Made by a program: the position numbers and the translations under genes
Shown: positions 1-8,491 of the stretch, in pieces
Numbering within the stretch: position 1 is the stretch's first letter
Layout: every line of letters starts with the position of its first letter
From: ANME-2 cluster archaeon
Lineage (GTDB): Archaea; Halobacteriota; Methanosarcinia; Methanosarcinales; Methanocomedenaceae
NCBI GenBank assembly: GCA_014237145.1
Contig: JAAXOC010000061.1
Span: 1 to 33,200 of the forward strand
Direction: 5' to 3'
Length of the DNA stretch: 33,200 nucleotides
The notes under the pieces: model-generated
What the model was told of the DNA's origin: nothing
Database searches by the model: none
Seen by the model: only the letters and a program-made list of their open reading frames with translations

Positions 1-1506
1 GATCTGGTAGGTGAGCGTATCGCCTACACTGACATCACCTGATCCGTCTTCATCAGCATTCGACAACAGGATCTTTTCAATTGTCTTTGATGGTGACGGG
101 ACCGGGATGCTCACCGAATCTGTCTCCGGTCCGGTCTGGTCACTGTCTGCAGTAGCTACATTGATTATGGTCAGACCAAGAGCGGACGACGGCACCACAT
201 AGTCCAGTGTACCTGTCTCACTGTCACCCACCGCTAGTAAGCCCACTCCGTCGCCTGCTAAATCAGTTAAAGTCACAGCAATAGTTACAGCACTATGCTG
301 GTTGTGGTCTTCGAGTGTCACATTAGTCAGATTCACATTACCGGTATTATTCACCAAGTATGTGTACCGGATCGTGTCACCAGCCGATATGTCACCCGAG
401 CCATCGGCATCAACAATCCACTCGTAGGTTTTTTCTATGGTCAATGACGGATCTGGCACAAAGACCTTCGTATTAGTAAATGTACAGGTAACTATCTCGC
501 CCGAACCCAGGTCAATGGCGTTAGGATCGCTACCATCATCGCATGTGGCGCTGGTCAGTTCCCAGTATTCAGGCAATAATTCAGTAACATTATAAATGCC
601 ACTTTCCAGGCCATCACTCTCAAAAGGCGCATTCTGGTCTGTCAGACTGAAGGAGACGTCTACATTGCTAGGACCACCTGTTAAATTGAAATTGAAGCTT
701 TGCGGATCTTCTGATGGATCGGTCACCTTGTCAACGATGATCTGTCCTAAGACTGTGATGTTCCCAATCCGGACTGCCTCACATCTACACTTTGACTTCG
801 TACCCGGAAGGGTATCGTCTATACAAGTGCAACTGGGCTTATTAACTGACCCATCAGATGTCTGGATATCCCAGGACACGCAGGTACCGACATCGGCGAT
901 ACCATCGCCATCTGAGTCTTGAGCAATGATGGTAATCGGGGTCAAGTTTCTATAAGTCGTCACCCCTTGTTCCAGGTCCCCACATGTGTCGTTAATGTCT
1001 TCCTCGTATTCCGCATTATAGAACGGTCCGTTGATCGGGTTATAGGTGCAATTTGGGGACTCATTTCTAGGGCAGAGCGGAGGAAGCAGGAATTCCCTGA
1101 AGCAACTGCCGTTCAAGGCATCCCCACCATCCAATGCCACGAAAAAACCTATGTCGTAGCGTTCACTTGCACCAGCTACCAATTCGGCTTGTAATGTGAC
1201 CGTCATGGGTTCGCCTGCTATGACCGATGTTGGCCCGTCAATAACATTATAATGGGAGACACGAACGTCATTGGCAGTACACACGAGACCGTCAAGAGGG
1301 GATACATCATCCATACAGGTGTCGGCAAGTGCTCCTGGCGTCAGCACGCTTAACATCAGTAATAGCCCCAGAAGTACTACAGGCTTTCTATGTCCGGGTC
1401 GCAGAAACGCTATAATGCTATTCGTTAGTCTATTACTCAATACTCCAAGCATAATAGCCAGTGCCGTTATTGCTTTAGCTAATAAATTTCCAATAATGGT
1501 GTTCAT
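1..1506 (-). CDS. Secreted surface protein with DUF11-type repeats (C-terminus outside window)
   Basis: The minus frame is open without a stop for 502 codons from ATG at 1506 to base 1, so the protein continues beyond the window. An AGGAGA ribosome site lies 6 bases before the ATG. The N-terminus has a hydrophobic stretch, then a basic RPGHRK segment and a second hydrophobic run (about residues 44-61) ending in TPGALA before DTC, which looks like a signal peptide cleavage region. A Cys-containing domain follows, then a prealbumin/SpaA-like domain (about 256-345). A DUF11/conserved-repeat domain starts near 354 (LTIEKTYEW, DADGSGDI), and a second copy begins near 474 (KTIEKILLS, DEDGSGDV). The Asp-rich DxDGSGD loops resemble calcium-binding loops. 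Likely an exported cell-surface or S-layer-associated adhesin; the partner is unknown. The family call is from motifs I recognise. Confidence 0.8.
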   Translation of the reverse strand, partial: MNTIIGNLLAKAITALAIMLGVLSNRLTNSIIAFLRPGHRKPVVLLGLLLMLSVLTPGALADTCMDDVSPLDGLVCTANDVRVSHYNVIDGPTSVIAGEPMTVTLQAELVAGASERYDIGFFVALDGGDALNGSCFREFLLPPLCPRNESPNCTYNPINGPFYNAEYEEDINDTCGDLEQGVTTYRNLTPITIIAQDSDGDGIADVGTCVSWDIQTSDGSVNKPSCTCIDDTLPGTKSKCRCEAVRIGNITVLGQIIVDKVTDPSEDPQSFNFNLTGGPSNVDVSFSLTDQNAPFESDGLESGIYNVTELLPEYWELTSATCDDGSDPNAIDLGSGEIVTCTFTNTKVFVPDPSLTIEKTYEWIVDADGSGDISAGDTIRYTYLVNNTGNVNLTNVTLEDHNQHSAVTIAVTLTDLAGDGVGLLAVGDSETGTLDYVVPSSALGLTIINVATADSDQTGPETDSVSIPVPSPSKTIEKILLSNADEDGSGDVSVGDTLTYQI

Positions 1507-1862
1507 AACTTATCTCCTATTATATATTCAGGTGTGTGAACTTACTTTTTTGTAATAGTTCAATACCAAATTATATTTCCACAATTATATATTTAGCATT
1601 TACTAGTATATAATGTTTTTTATATAAACTACCATATAATTTATAATGATGCGCATACTCATCATCATAAACTCTGTGATTTTTGAATAAATATATATAT
1701 ATGGGCTGTCCAACAATCAGGAAAATGCTCACTTCGTTCGCATTTTCTAAGCCCACAAGAAAGTAAATACTTCCCCATATGTTCATAAATCTTATAAAAA
1801 GAAGGCTAAATTAACCTTTAAATCGAAAAATAAAAAAAAATTATAGTATTTATTTAGCTCAA
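1507..1862. other. AT-rich intergenic region upstream of the surface protein gene
   Basis: No convincing gene is seen. The DNA is strongly AT-rich, with a (TA)n run near 1691-1701, and contains the hairpin repeat at 1721-1775. A short minus-frame ORF through it (1571-1786) includes repeat sequence and has no protein-like features. The promoter of the surface protein gene should lie in the first 100 bases. Confidence 0.5.
1721..1775 (-). repeat. Dispersed double-hairpin repeat, copy B
   Basis: Read on the minus strand, this segment matches 3761-3813 over about 53 bases. Both copies contain a GAAAATGC / GCATTTTC inverted repeat (8-bp stem) around a GAACGAAGTGAGC-like centre, preceded by a GGAAGTAT..ACTTTC palindromic part. 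The copy lies upstream of the surface protein gene. It could be a small non-autonomous repeat or a regulatory hairpin. Confidence 0.6.
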
Positions 1863-2051
1863 TTATAGTTCTCGTATAGCTTGCGCACCGAGATTATTTG
1901 TCGGTTCCATTCCTGGATATCGAATACATGTATACCAGCAACCAAGACCATTTTTGATGTAAGTCACAGGCATCTTCAATTCATCAAAACCATTTAATTT
2001 ATCGACAATATCTTCCAGTTTCTTTTCAAATAATGCTTGTGTGTGTCCGGA
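1863..2051 (-). pseudogene. C-terminal relic of a transposase (IS66-like PTNN motif)
   Basis: The minus frame from 2051 to the TAA at 1863-1865 reads as the tail of a transposase. It has a helical part (ALFEKKLEDIVDKL), then LGCWYTCIRYPGMEPTNN. The G-x-x-PTNN segment is typical of the C-terminal DDE region of IS66-type transposases. The usual following AER is altered to GAQA and the frame ends soon after. An in-frame stop lies just upstream (2052-2054) and no start codon or N-terminal domain is present, so this is a fragment. The IS66 assignment rests on one motif. Confidence 0.55.
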
Positions 2052-2098
2052 TTATCCATTCAAGTCGTTATTTTTTCAGCTATTTGAAGAAAACTGTT

Positions 2099-2110
2099 GC
2101 AAAAAAACAG
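2099..2110 (-). terminator. T-tract terminator after srp19
   Basis: On the minus strand a run of seven T follows about 10 bases after the srp19 stop codon. Archaeal RNA polymerase commonly terminates at such T-rich tracts. No stable hairpin precedes it. Assignment is by position and composition only. Confidence 0.35.
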
Positions 2111-2117
2111 ACCTAGA

Positions 2118-2405
2118 TCACCCGCGCATCCCCCCAATCTTCCTTGCGATCTCCCTCACAATCCCGGACTTAACCCCCTTCTTATCCACCAGCACCCGTC
2201 CGCTGACCTTCCACCATGATTTCGGGTAAGCCTTATCCCTTTCCACCGTAGGGTTTAGCCCCAGTTCCTTTGCAGCCTGCACGATCTCCTTCAACTCAGG
2301 CGAGGTGATCGATATCTTCCTTGGTATGACACGCCCACCGCTTATACTATTGCCTTTATCAATATAAGCAGGCCATATCACATACTTATCCTTGTCTCTG
2401 AGCAT
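2118..2405 (-). CDS. srp19: Signal recognition particle 19 kDa protein (SRP19)
   Basis: 95 residues, the normal length for archaeal SRP19. Conserved family segments are visible: VIWPAYIDKGNSISGGR near the N-terminus, RVIPRKI, ELGLNPTVERDKAYPKSWW, and SGRVLVDKKGVKSGIVREIA at the C-terminus. SRP19 binds the tips of helices 6 and 8 of the 7S SRP RNA and allows SRP54 to load, so it acts in co-translational protein targeting. The gene stands alone between the transposase relic and the aksD-like gene, all on the same strand. A T-tract follows the stop codon. Only the exact start could shift; the product is clear. Confidence 0.93.
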   Translation of the reverse strand: MLRDKDKYVIWPAYIDKGNSISGGRVIPRKISITSPELKEIVQAAKELGLNPTVERDKAYPKSWWKVSGRVLVDKKGVKSGIVREIARKIGGMRG

Positions 2406-2468
2406 AACACCAGTTATATCATTAATATGACATGAACGTTTTTACATCAAACGTGCGAGCTATGACCA

Positions 2469-3710
2469 TCAAACCAGCCTTGGATCTGCAATCTCGCCTT
2501 TCAAAGCCGATGCAGCCGCAGTTTCAGGAGAGGCAAGATACAGCAGTCCCCCCTTCCCCATCCTGCCTTTGAAGTTGCGGTTGGACGTAGACACGCACAC
2601 CTCACCTTCTGCCAGCACACCCAGATGGGCACCCAGGCATGGCCCGCAGCCCGGTGGTCCCAATGTAGCTCCAGCTTCGATAATACTGGAGATATATCCC
2701 ATCTCAATAGCCTCAAGCAGCACAGTCCTTGAAGCAGGTATGACCACAGTACGAACAGCCACCTTTTTTCCCTTTAGTATCCGGGCTGCCGCTTCCAGGT
2801 CCTCCAGCCGGCCGTTGGTGCATGAACCGATAAAGACCTGGTCCACATTGATCCCTGCCACTTCATCCACATCACACACATTATCAACACTGTGGGGTTT
2901 TGCCACCTGTGGAGCCAGGCCATCAATATCCAGATTGATCTCTTCAATATAATCAGCAGCTTCATCTGCATATACAGGAGTATAGGCATCTATGGCCCGC
3001 CCTTTGAGGAACTCCCCGGTCTTTTTATCAGGTGGCACGATCCCTGCCTTCCCCCCCATCTCAATAGCCATATTGCACAGCGTCATCCTGCCCGAAATGC
3101 TCATCTCCTCAATGGCATTACCATAATATTCCATGGCCTTGTAGGTCGCACCATCAGCACCTACATGCTTGATCACATGTAGTGTCAGGTCCTTTGCAGA
3201 CACTCGCTCTGCCATTTTTCCTTCAATAGTGATCCTCATGGTCTGAGGGACACGGAACCACAATCTGCCAGATGCAAATATCTCGGCCATATCAGTGGCA
3301 CCCACACCTGTACCGAATGCGCCAAAGGCACCGTAGGTACATGAATGGGAATCTGCACCCACTATCAGCCTGCCGGGAAGGGCAAATCCCTGCTCAGGTA
3401 ACACCTGGTGGCAGATACCTTCACCCACATCATACATGTTCGGGATGCCCTGCTGCTGCACCCACTGCCGGATGTCATGCTGCAGGTTGGCAGCCACATC
3501 AGTACTTGCAGGCACAATATGGTCAAACGGGATCACTATCCGTGCCGGGTCCCAGACTTTCTGCACTTCCATCTCCCTGAATGCCTTTACTGCCAGTACG
3601 CTGGTGCCGTCGTGTGCCATTGCACAGTCTACATCGGCAATCACAAAATCACCGGCACGGGCATCAGATTTCGATGCCCTGCTAAATATTTTTTCACTTA
3701 TTGTTGCCAA
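2469..3710 (-). CDS. aksD: Homoaconitase / 3-isopropylmalate dehydratase large subunit (AksD/LeuC type)
   Basis: An aconitase-superfamily large subunit of 413 residues that hydrates/dehydrates 3-hydroxy acids with a 4Fe-4S cluster. Cluster ligands appear in SCTNGR (about residue 295) and GPPGCGPC (about 355). [18 protein letters not shown] near the N-terminus and [20 protein letters not shown] are typical. I place the start at a TTG at 3710: GGAG lies 9 bases before it and the protein then begins [13 protein letters not shown], as in relatives. A longer frame to 3851 would translate the hairpin repeat and is unlikely. The gene is divergent from an aksA-like gene, which favours 2-oxosuberate/coenzyme B synthesis over leucine synthesis. 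The small subunit is not in the window, so substrate choice is inferred. Confidence 0.8.
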   Translation of the reverse strand: MATISEKIFSRASKSDARAGDFVIADVDCAMAHDGTSVLAVKAFREMEVQKVWDPARIVIPFDHIVPASTDVAANLQHDIRQWVQQQGIPNMYDVGEGICHQVLPEQGFALPGRLIVGADSHSCTYGAFGAFGTGVGATDMAEIFASGRLWFRVPQTMRITIEGKMAERVSAKDLTLHVIKHVGADGATYKAMEYYGNAIEEMSISGRMTLCNMAIEMGGKAGIVPPDKKTGEFLKGRAIDAYTPVYADEAADYIEEINLDIDGLAPQVAKPHSVDNVCDVDEVAGINVDQVFIGSCTNGRLEDLEAAARILKGKKVAVRTVVIPASRTVLLEAIEMGYISSIIEAGATLGPPGCGPCLGAHLGVLAEGEVCVSTSNRNFKGRMGKGGLLYLASPETAAASALKGEIADPRLV

Positions 3711-3760
3711 AGGCGTTAACTCCGGTCTTCTGTTAGGATTGATAGTTTTATTTACGTATA

Positions 3761-3813
3761 GGAAAGTATACTTTCCCGTAGGTTTAGAAAATGCGAACTT
3801 AGTGAGCATTTTC
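3761..3813 (+). repeat. Dispersed double-hairpin repeat, copy A
   Basis: Lies between the divergent aksD and aksA starts. It has a perfect 16-bp palindrome GGAAAGTATACTTTCC (3761-3776) and a second inverted repeat GAAAATGC..GCATTTTC (3787-3813). The reverse complement of 1721-1775 matches it with few changes. Because it lies in the intergenic region upstream of both genes it may affect their transcription, but this is inference. Confidence 0.6.
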
Positions 3814-3918
3814 TTGAGATATGTATTGAACATATCGATTACAAATAACAATTGTATTGTCGAAAAACTTACTTATCATGGGATTGAATAAATACCCCTA
3901 CTCGTCAGGTGAAAACAA

Positions 3919-5079
3919 ATGCAGTATTCCAGAAACAAACTGGTCGACCTTGTTGGAAAAAAACCAGGTGACATAGAGATATGTGATGTAACCTTAAGGG
4001 ATGGTGAACAGACACCAGGTACAGCCTTTACCCTGAATGAAAAGAAAAATATAGCTCAGGGACTAGATAATATCGGTGTAGAAATAATCGAAGCCGGATT
4101 TCCAGTAGTATCCCACGTTGAGCGGGATACTGTAAGGGAGATTGCAAATATGGGTCTTAATGCAAAGATCTGCTGCTTATCCCGTTCTGTGATACCGGAT
4201 ATTGATGTTGCCATAGGTTGCGATGTGGATATCGTAAGCATATTCATTGCCACGTCTGACCTTCATTTGAAATATAAGTACCATAAGACATGTGCTGAAG
4301 CTACACTATGCGCATTTGATGCCCTGGAATATGCCAAAGATCACGGGCTTACGGTAAGGTTTGCTGCTGAAGATGCAACACGTACGGATATAAATGTCTT
4401 GAAAAGTGTGTTCAAGATGGCAGAAGAACGGCATGCCGATTATTTAAGTATAGCAGATACAGTAGGGATATTGAATCCCAGTACAACATATTATCTTGTC
4501 AGTGAGATAAAAAAAGAGATAAATGCCGATATCTGTATTCACTGCCATAATGACTTAGGGATGGCTACTGCCAACACCATCGCTGCTGCAGAAGCAGGAG
4601 CTAAACAGCTCCATACTACTGTCAACGGTCTGGGGGAGAGAGCAGGTAATGCTTCACTGGAAGAGTTACTTATGGCATTGATGGTCCAGTACGGCATTGA
4701 GCGGTATAATACCACAGATTTAACAAGGCTGTCAAGAATGGTAGTGGAATATTCCGGGGTAAAAATGGCAAAGAATAAGGCGGTGGTGGGTGAACATGCT
4801 TTTGCCCATGAGAGCGGTATCCACGTGGCCGCAATCCTGGAAGAGCCCAGCACATATGAACTGTTCTCTCCTGAACTGGTGGGAGGTAAGCGAAGCCTGA
4901 TCATTGGCAAGCATACTGGTACCAAGGCATTGAAGGGAATCATCCATACGATGGGTTATGACCTGAACCATGACCAGTTATGCGACCTGCTTGAAAAGGT
5001 GAAGGACTGCACCCATGCCAAGAGGGGTATACCCTGCAAACGCCTTGACGATTTTATCCAGGAAATTATAGCAGGATGA
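3919..5079 (+). CDS. aksA: Homocitrate synthase-type acyltransferase (AksA; LeuA/CimA family)
   Basis: 386 residues of the DRE-TIM metallolyase family, which condenses acetyl-CoA with a 2-oxo acid. DVTLRDGEQTPG (residues 23-34) holds the catalytic Arg and metal Asp. HCHNDLGMATANT (208 onward) holds the metal His pair and Asn. VNGLGERAGN is also present. The length fits AksA/homocitrate synthase (about 390), being far shorter than LeuA or CimA (about 490-500), which carry a C-terminal regulatory domain absent here. AGGTGA precedes the ATG by 6 bases. The divergent aksD-like neighbour supports the chain-elongation pathway from 2-oxoglutarate to 2-oxosuberate for coenzyme B. A citramalate or isopropylmalate synthase role cannot be fully excluded from sequence alone. 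Confidence 0.82.
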   Translation: MQYSRNKLVDLVGKKPGDIEICDVTLRDGEQTPGTAFTLNEKKNIAQGLDNIGVEIIEAGFPVVSHVERDTVREIANMGLNAKICCLSRSVIPDIDVAIGCDVDIVSIFIATSDLHLKYKYHKTCAEATLCAFDALEYAKDHGLTVRFAAEDATRTDINVLKSVFKMAEERHADYLSIADTVGILNPSTTYYLVSEIKKEINADICIHCHNDLGMATANTIAAAEAGAKQLHTTVNGLGERAGNASLEELLMALMVQYGIERYNTTDLTRLSRMVVEYSGVKMAKNKAVVGEHAFAHESGIHVAAILEEPSTYELFSPELVGGKRSLIIGKHTGTKALKGIIHTMGYDLNHDQLCDLLEKVKDCTHAKRGIPCKRLDDFIQEIIAG

Positions 5080-5133
5080 TAGAAGGTATAATGGCCGGAT
5101 AATGACCAATTGATAACCGGATAATAACTGATT

Positions 5134-6654
5134 TTAATACTTTGTGCACGTTGCCCGGGCCAACATTACTGAAACACCATCTTTTCCAAGTTCTGTTTTT
5201 ATTATCGTGGCCAGTTCATCCTCCCATGTATTCCTGATGTCAAGTATCAGTGTATCCGGTACAAGGGTCTGTACGACATTGGTCATATCAGGTACGTCCT
5301 GCCCACCGGTGAGGGCTGCAATATTATTCTGGAGTACAACTACAAGTACACTCTTATGATGGTGTACGGCCTCGATAAGCCCCTGCAGCCCTGTGTGTAC
5401 AAGACCGAAGTCACCTACAAGTGCAATCCCCTTTTCAGCAAATCCTGTTGCCGTGGCAATGGAAGAACCCAGGGAATAGGCTATATCCACTACTTCCATA
5501 GGCGGCGGTGCAGTCCTTACCGAACACCCAAGGTCACCAGCCACAGGCACATCGAGGCTGCCAAGTACCTCATATAGTCCCAGGTACGGACAATCTTCAC
5601 ACGTGTTTTTAGAAAGTCCACCTGTGGTGGACGTTAAACCACGGCTTTTTCTTGTCTCAGGTTCGCACATCCTGCTGATCTTGTCCATGTCAATGTTTTC
5701 CAGTGCCAGAATAATGTCGCTGGCTTCGATTATACCATATCCTGTATGCCCGGTGAGCTTGCCAAGCACCCCACTACAGTATATCTGCTCTTCAATAACA
5801 GGTTCGGTCTCCTCGATCACCAGTATCCTTGAATGTTGCGCAATGAACTTGTTAATGATGGGTCTTGGAAGCGGGTTCACCTGGGTCAATGCCAGGTGTG
5901 AGATATTCCTGAATCTGTCAGCAGAGATGATCATTTCTACCAAGCTTGAGAGATAACCTGAAGAGATGATACCAATGCCTTTGCCACGCTGGTAAAGCCT
6001 GTGTGTACCTGCCATTGTACTCTCTTTTTCCATTAGCGGGTATGTTTCACAATGGAACCGCTGGTGTTTTCCTTTCATTGTAAAGGTCCAGGTGTCCCGG
6101 TCAAACTTTTGAAAATCACCAGTGGCGGCTGGAGTTCTCTTTACTGCCTCCTCCATACTGTTCAACCTGTCTGTCAAGCGTATGATCACAGGCGTGCGTA
6201 CCTTTTCAGACAGCAGGAATGCGCGTCGCATCGAATTATATGCTGCCTCCGGGCCCGACGGGTCAAGCACCGGCACTTCTGCCAGCAGGCCGTAATACCG
6301 GGAATCCTGTTCGTTCTGGCTCTGCTTCACGCCCGGGTCGTCACCTGTCAGTATCACCAGGCCGGCCCCTATGGTGTGAGTAGCCGAAGTGATGAGCGGG
6401 TCGGCGAGTATGTTCATTCCTACGTGCTTGACTGTGACCAGTGAACGCCGGCCTGTGGCCGAAGCACCGAGTGCCGCTTCCAGTGCGACTTTTTCGTTAA
6501 TGGACCAACGGGCATCCACACCGGACCCGAGCAGTAGTTTCATTATGCCGGTAATTGGATAGCCCGGAACCCCGGTTGCAAGAGAGATACCTGAATCAAG
6601 TGCGCCGAACACCAGGGCATGTGAGCCGGTAATAGGTTCTGACATTGGTGGCAT
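5134..6654 (-). CDS. IorA-like thiamine-diphosphate enzyme lacking the ferredoxin domain
   Basis: 506 residues resembling the alpha subunit of indolepyruvate ferredoxin oxidoreductase. The N-terminal half is a pyrimidine-binding/transketolase-like domain (GVPGYPITGI; NEKVALEAALGAS; TVKHVGMN). The C-terminal half starts with CEDCPYLG (about 351) and carries GDLGC, then GDFG (about 414) followed by QNN, a thiamine-diphosphate motif. Typical IorA proteins exceed 600 residues and end in a Cys-rich 4Fe-4S domain; this one stops at ARATCTKY without it. No IorB-like gene is adjacent. It is convergent with aksA across 54 bases. The substrate is unknown. Family membership is well supported, but an oxidoreductase role with ferredoxin is doubtful because the cluster domain is missing. 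Confidence 0.75.
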   Translation of the reverse strand: MPPMSEPITGSHALVFGALDSGISLATGVPGYPITGIMKLLLGSGVDARWSINEKVALEAALGASATGRRSLVTVKHVGMNILADPLITSATHTIGAGLVILTGDDPGVKQSQNEQDSRYYGLLAEVPVLDPSGPEAAYNSMRRAFLLSEKVRTPVIIRLTDRLNSMEEAVKRTPAATGDFQKFDRDTWTFTMKGKHQRFHCETYPLMEKESTMAGTHRLYQRGKGIGIISSGYLSSLVEMIISADRFRNISHLALTQVNPLPRPIINKFIAQHSRILVIEETEPVIEEQIYCSGVLGKLTGHTGYGIIEASDIILALENIDMDKISRMCEPETRKSRGLTSTTGGLSKNTCEDCPYLGLYEVLGSLDVPVAGDLGCSVRTAPPPMEVVDIAYSLGSSIATATGFAEKGIALVGDFGLVHTGLQGLIEAVHHHKSVLVVVLQNNIAALTGGQDVPDMTNVVQTLVPDTLILDIRNTWEDELATIIKTELGKDGVSVMLARATCTKY

Positions 6655-6717
6655 ATTTATGAGTGTTGATATTTAAGGATGGTTCTTAGAAAGCTTCAAT
6701 ATTGGAATATCAAGAAT

Positions 6718-7161
6718 CTATTGGCTAACAGCGGGCAGGACATCGCTATGATCATAGATATTCCGGTTAATTATGCCATCGAAACGAGAATCAAAACTAA
6801 GAATTGTATCTATATCATACGTTTTTACAAGAGCGATCGAAGTGCAATCTGTAAAACTTAAACCCCTGCTGCAATATTCGTTGAAAATATCCCATGATTT
6901 GTTGAATACTTCTTCGTCCACCCTTAACAATATTACCCGCGGGGATTCAATGATCGCTTTTCCGATCGTTAATGAAATTTCAGCATTCCGTGTTCTGACA
7001 CGTGCAAGAGTTACCGTTTCATCAAACACGTAATCTGATGTATAAACGGTTCCACCCCTGCCGCTCAATGCAAATTTCAACAAATGTACTGCTTCAGCAT
7101 GGTGAGCATCATTTTTTGAATTCACGCCAAAGAATACGCACGAATCAATAAATATTGACAA
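6718..7161 (-). CDS. vapC: PIN-domain ribonuclease toxin (VapC type)
   Basis: 147 residues with the PIN-domain acidic set: D6 in FIDSCVF, E48 in VFDET, D105 in SFTDCTSIAL and D124 in LSFDSRFDG. These residues coordinate Mg/Mn for RNA cleavage. The start is a TTG at 7161 that directly follows the TAA of the upstream gene, so the two are translationally coupled. The context with a ribbon-helix-helix-like partner makes a VapBC-type toxin-antitoxin pair likely. The frame appears intact. The target RNA cannot be read from sequence. Confidence 0.82.
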   Translation of the reverse strand: MSIFIDSCVFFGVNSKNDAHHAEAVHLLKFALSGRGGTVYTSDYVFDETVTLARVRTRNAEISLTIGKAIIESPRVILLRVDEEVFNKSWDIFNEYCSRGLSFTDCTSIALVKTYDIDTILSFDSRFDGIINRNIYDHSDVLPAVSQ

Positions 7162-7440
7162 TTATTCACCGCCGTAAAGATATTCATCTATTTTTTTAGC
7201 GTCGGTTTTACCCATGTCAACAGGATTGTGCATTAATTCCCACAAAGCATCGTCTTCAATTGGTGTTTCTGGCCTTGATATGTGAGCAATAAAGTCATCT
7301 TCGTGGGCACTGGCATATTCGACAGCATCGTCAATTAACTGCTGCTGTGTCAACTTTAAATTCCTGAGTCTTAATCTGGACTGCATTTTTTCTATTCTGT
7401 TTTTTGTTCTTATTGGTATACGTGTTGGAATAGTTGACAT
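7162..7440 (-). CDS. vapB: Antitoxin, ribbon-helix-helix-like (VapB type)
   Basis: 92 residues. The N-terminal half (TRIPIRTKNRIEKMQ, then LTQQQLIDDAVEYA) fits a ribbon-helix-helix or MetJ/Arc-like DNA-binding fold. The C-terminal half is acidic (HEDDFIAHISRPETPIEDDALW), as expected of the toxin-wrapping part of an antitoxin. It ends with TAA immediately before the TTG of the PIN-domain gene. The pair would be autoregulated from the region 7441-7500. Function is inferred mainly from the partner gene. Confidence 0.7.
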   Translation of the reverse strand: MSTIPTRIPIRTKNRIEKMQSRLRLRNLKLTQQQLIDDAVEYASAHEDDFIAHISRPETPIEDDALWELMHNPVDMGKTDAKKIDEYLYGGE

Positions 7441-7702
7441 TTAATTTGCCTCGTGGTATATGCTACATTGTAGTATTGTTACATATAATTTCTTGACAGT
7501 ATATCTGGTATAACCGGATGTACTCCAAGTAAATCCAACCGCATAACGAATACTGTTTCATAAAGTCCCGATATAAAAATAAATCGAAAAATCCGAATAT
7601 GGATGAAATTGGTGATGCAGCCTCTTCAATATAACGAGATTTGAAATGATGAACGAAACGATAACATTTATGTGAATGGAAATATTTGATTAATTATTCA
7701 AA

Positions 7703-8491
7703 ATGGTGATCCAAGTTCCAATAATCAAACGCAAACTATTCAGCATCCTGCCTAAAATTAGCGAAATACTCTACTTTGAACCTGCAGTGATCCACACCTC
7801 TGCCTCCACTCCAATCCTCATTGTAGCAGACCTGCACGGCGACCTGGATGCCCTGCGTCTCGCTCTTCGCAAACGTACTGACCTTGGATGTGATACCGTG
7901 ATCTTCCTGGGTGATTATATTGACCGGGGTCCTGCATCGCTGGATGTTCTTGAGTGGCTGTTCTCCCTAAAGATCAAGGAGCCTGATAAGGTCATCCTTT
8001 TGCGTGGTAACCATGAACTAAGGGAAACGAACCGGTTCGAGGGGCTGTTCAGGGACCTGGATTTCGATGAAGACCTGTATGCCAGGATCAACCAGGTCTT
8101 TGATGACATGCCGGTTGCTGCTGTGATCTCGAACCACACATTCTGCGTCCATGGTGGCATCCCGGGACCTGTGAAACTCCCGGAGATCACTAAGAAGGAT
8201 ACGTATCCGTTCGTATGGAACGACCCGTCCGGAGAGAGCGGGATCAATCAGTCACCCAGGGGACTCCGGATGCGAACCTTTGGCGAGGATGTTTTTGATG
8301 AGTTTCTCAGGGTCAATGGACTGGAGCGGATGGTCAGGGGGCACATGATACTTGAGGAGGGATACCGATGGTGGTTTGGAGGGAGGTTGTTGTCGCTGTT
8401 TTCGGTCCCGGATCATTGTGGGAGGGGGAATTTAGGGGCGGTTGGGGTTGTTGAGGAAGGTGGGGATATAGAGGTGGTTATGTTTGGTTAG
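7703..8491 (+). CDS. PPP-family serine/threonine protein phosphatase (metallophosphoesterase)
   Basis: 262 residues with the complete phosphoprotein phosphatase signature: ADLHGD (42-47), GDYIDRG (70-76) and RGNHE (101-105). These are followed by VHGGIPG and a later VRGH, supplying the remaining metal ligands. Such enzymes use a two-metal centre to remove phosphate from Ser/Thr residues; small PPP enzymes of this size occur in archaea and bacteria. It is cytosolic, with no signal or membrane segment. The 262-bp region upstream separates it from the divergent vapBC pair. It stands alone and no kinase is nearby, so the substrate is unknown. Confidence 0.85.
   Translation: MVIQVPIIKRKLFSILPKISEILYFEPAVIHTSASTPILIVADLHGDLDALRLALRKRTDLGCDTVIFLGDYIDRGPASLDVLEWLFSLKIKEPDKVILLRGNHELRETNRFEGLFRDLDFDEDLYARINQVFDDMPVAAVISNHTFCVHGGIPGPVKLPEITKKDTYPFVWNDPSGESGINQSPRGLRMRTFGEDVFDEFLRVNGLERMVRGHMILEEGYRWWFGGRLLSLFSVPDHCGRGNLGAVGVVEEGGDIEVVMFG

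Noticed and set aside
1571-1786. 71-codon minus ORF in the AT-rich region
   Set aside because: Tyr/Ile-rich composition follows base composition, it includes the repeat, and it has no domain or ribosome site.
3711-3851. Extended N-terminus of the aksD frame
   Set aside because: It translates the dispersed hairpin repeat, has no family match, and a ribosome site supports the TTG at 3710.
5603-5956. Plus-strand ORFs inside the IorA-like gene and similar shadow frames elsewhere (e.g. 30658-31635)
   Set aside because: They lie antisense to well-supported genes, and their composition mirrors the codon bias of the true strand.
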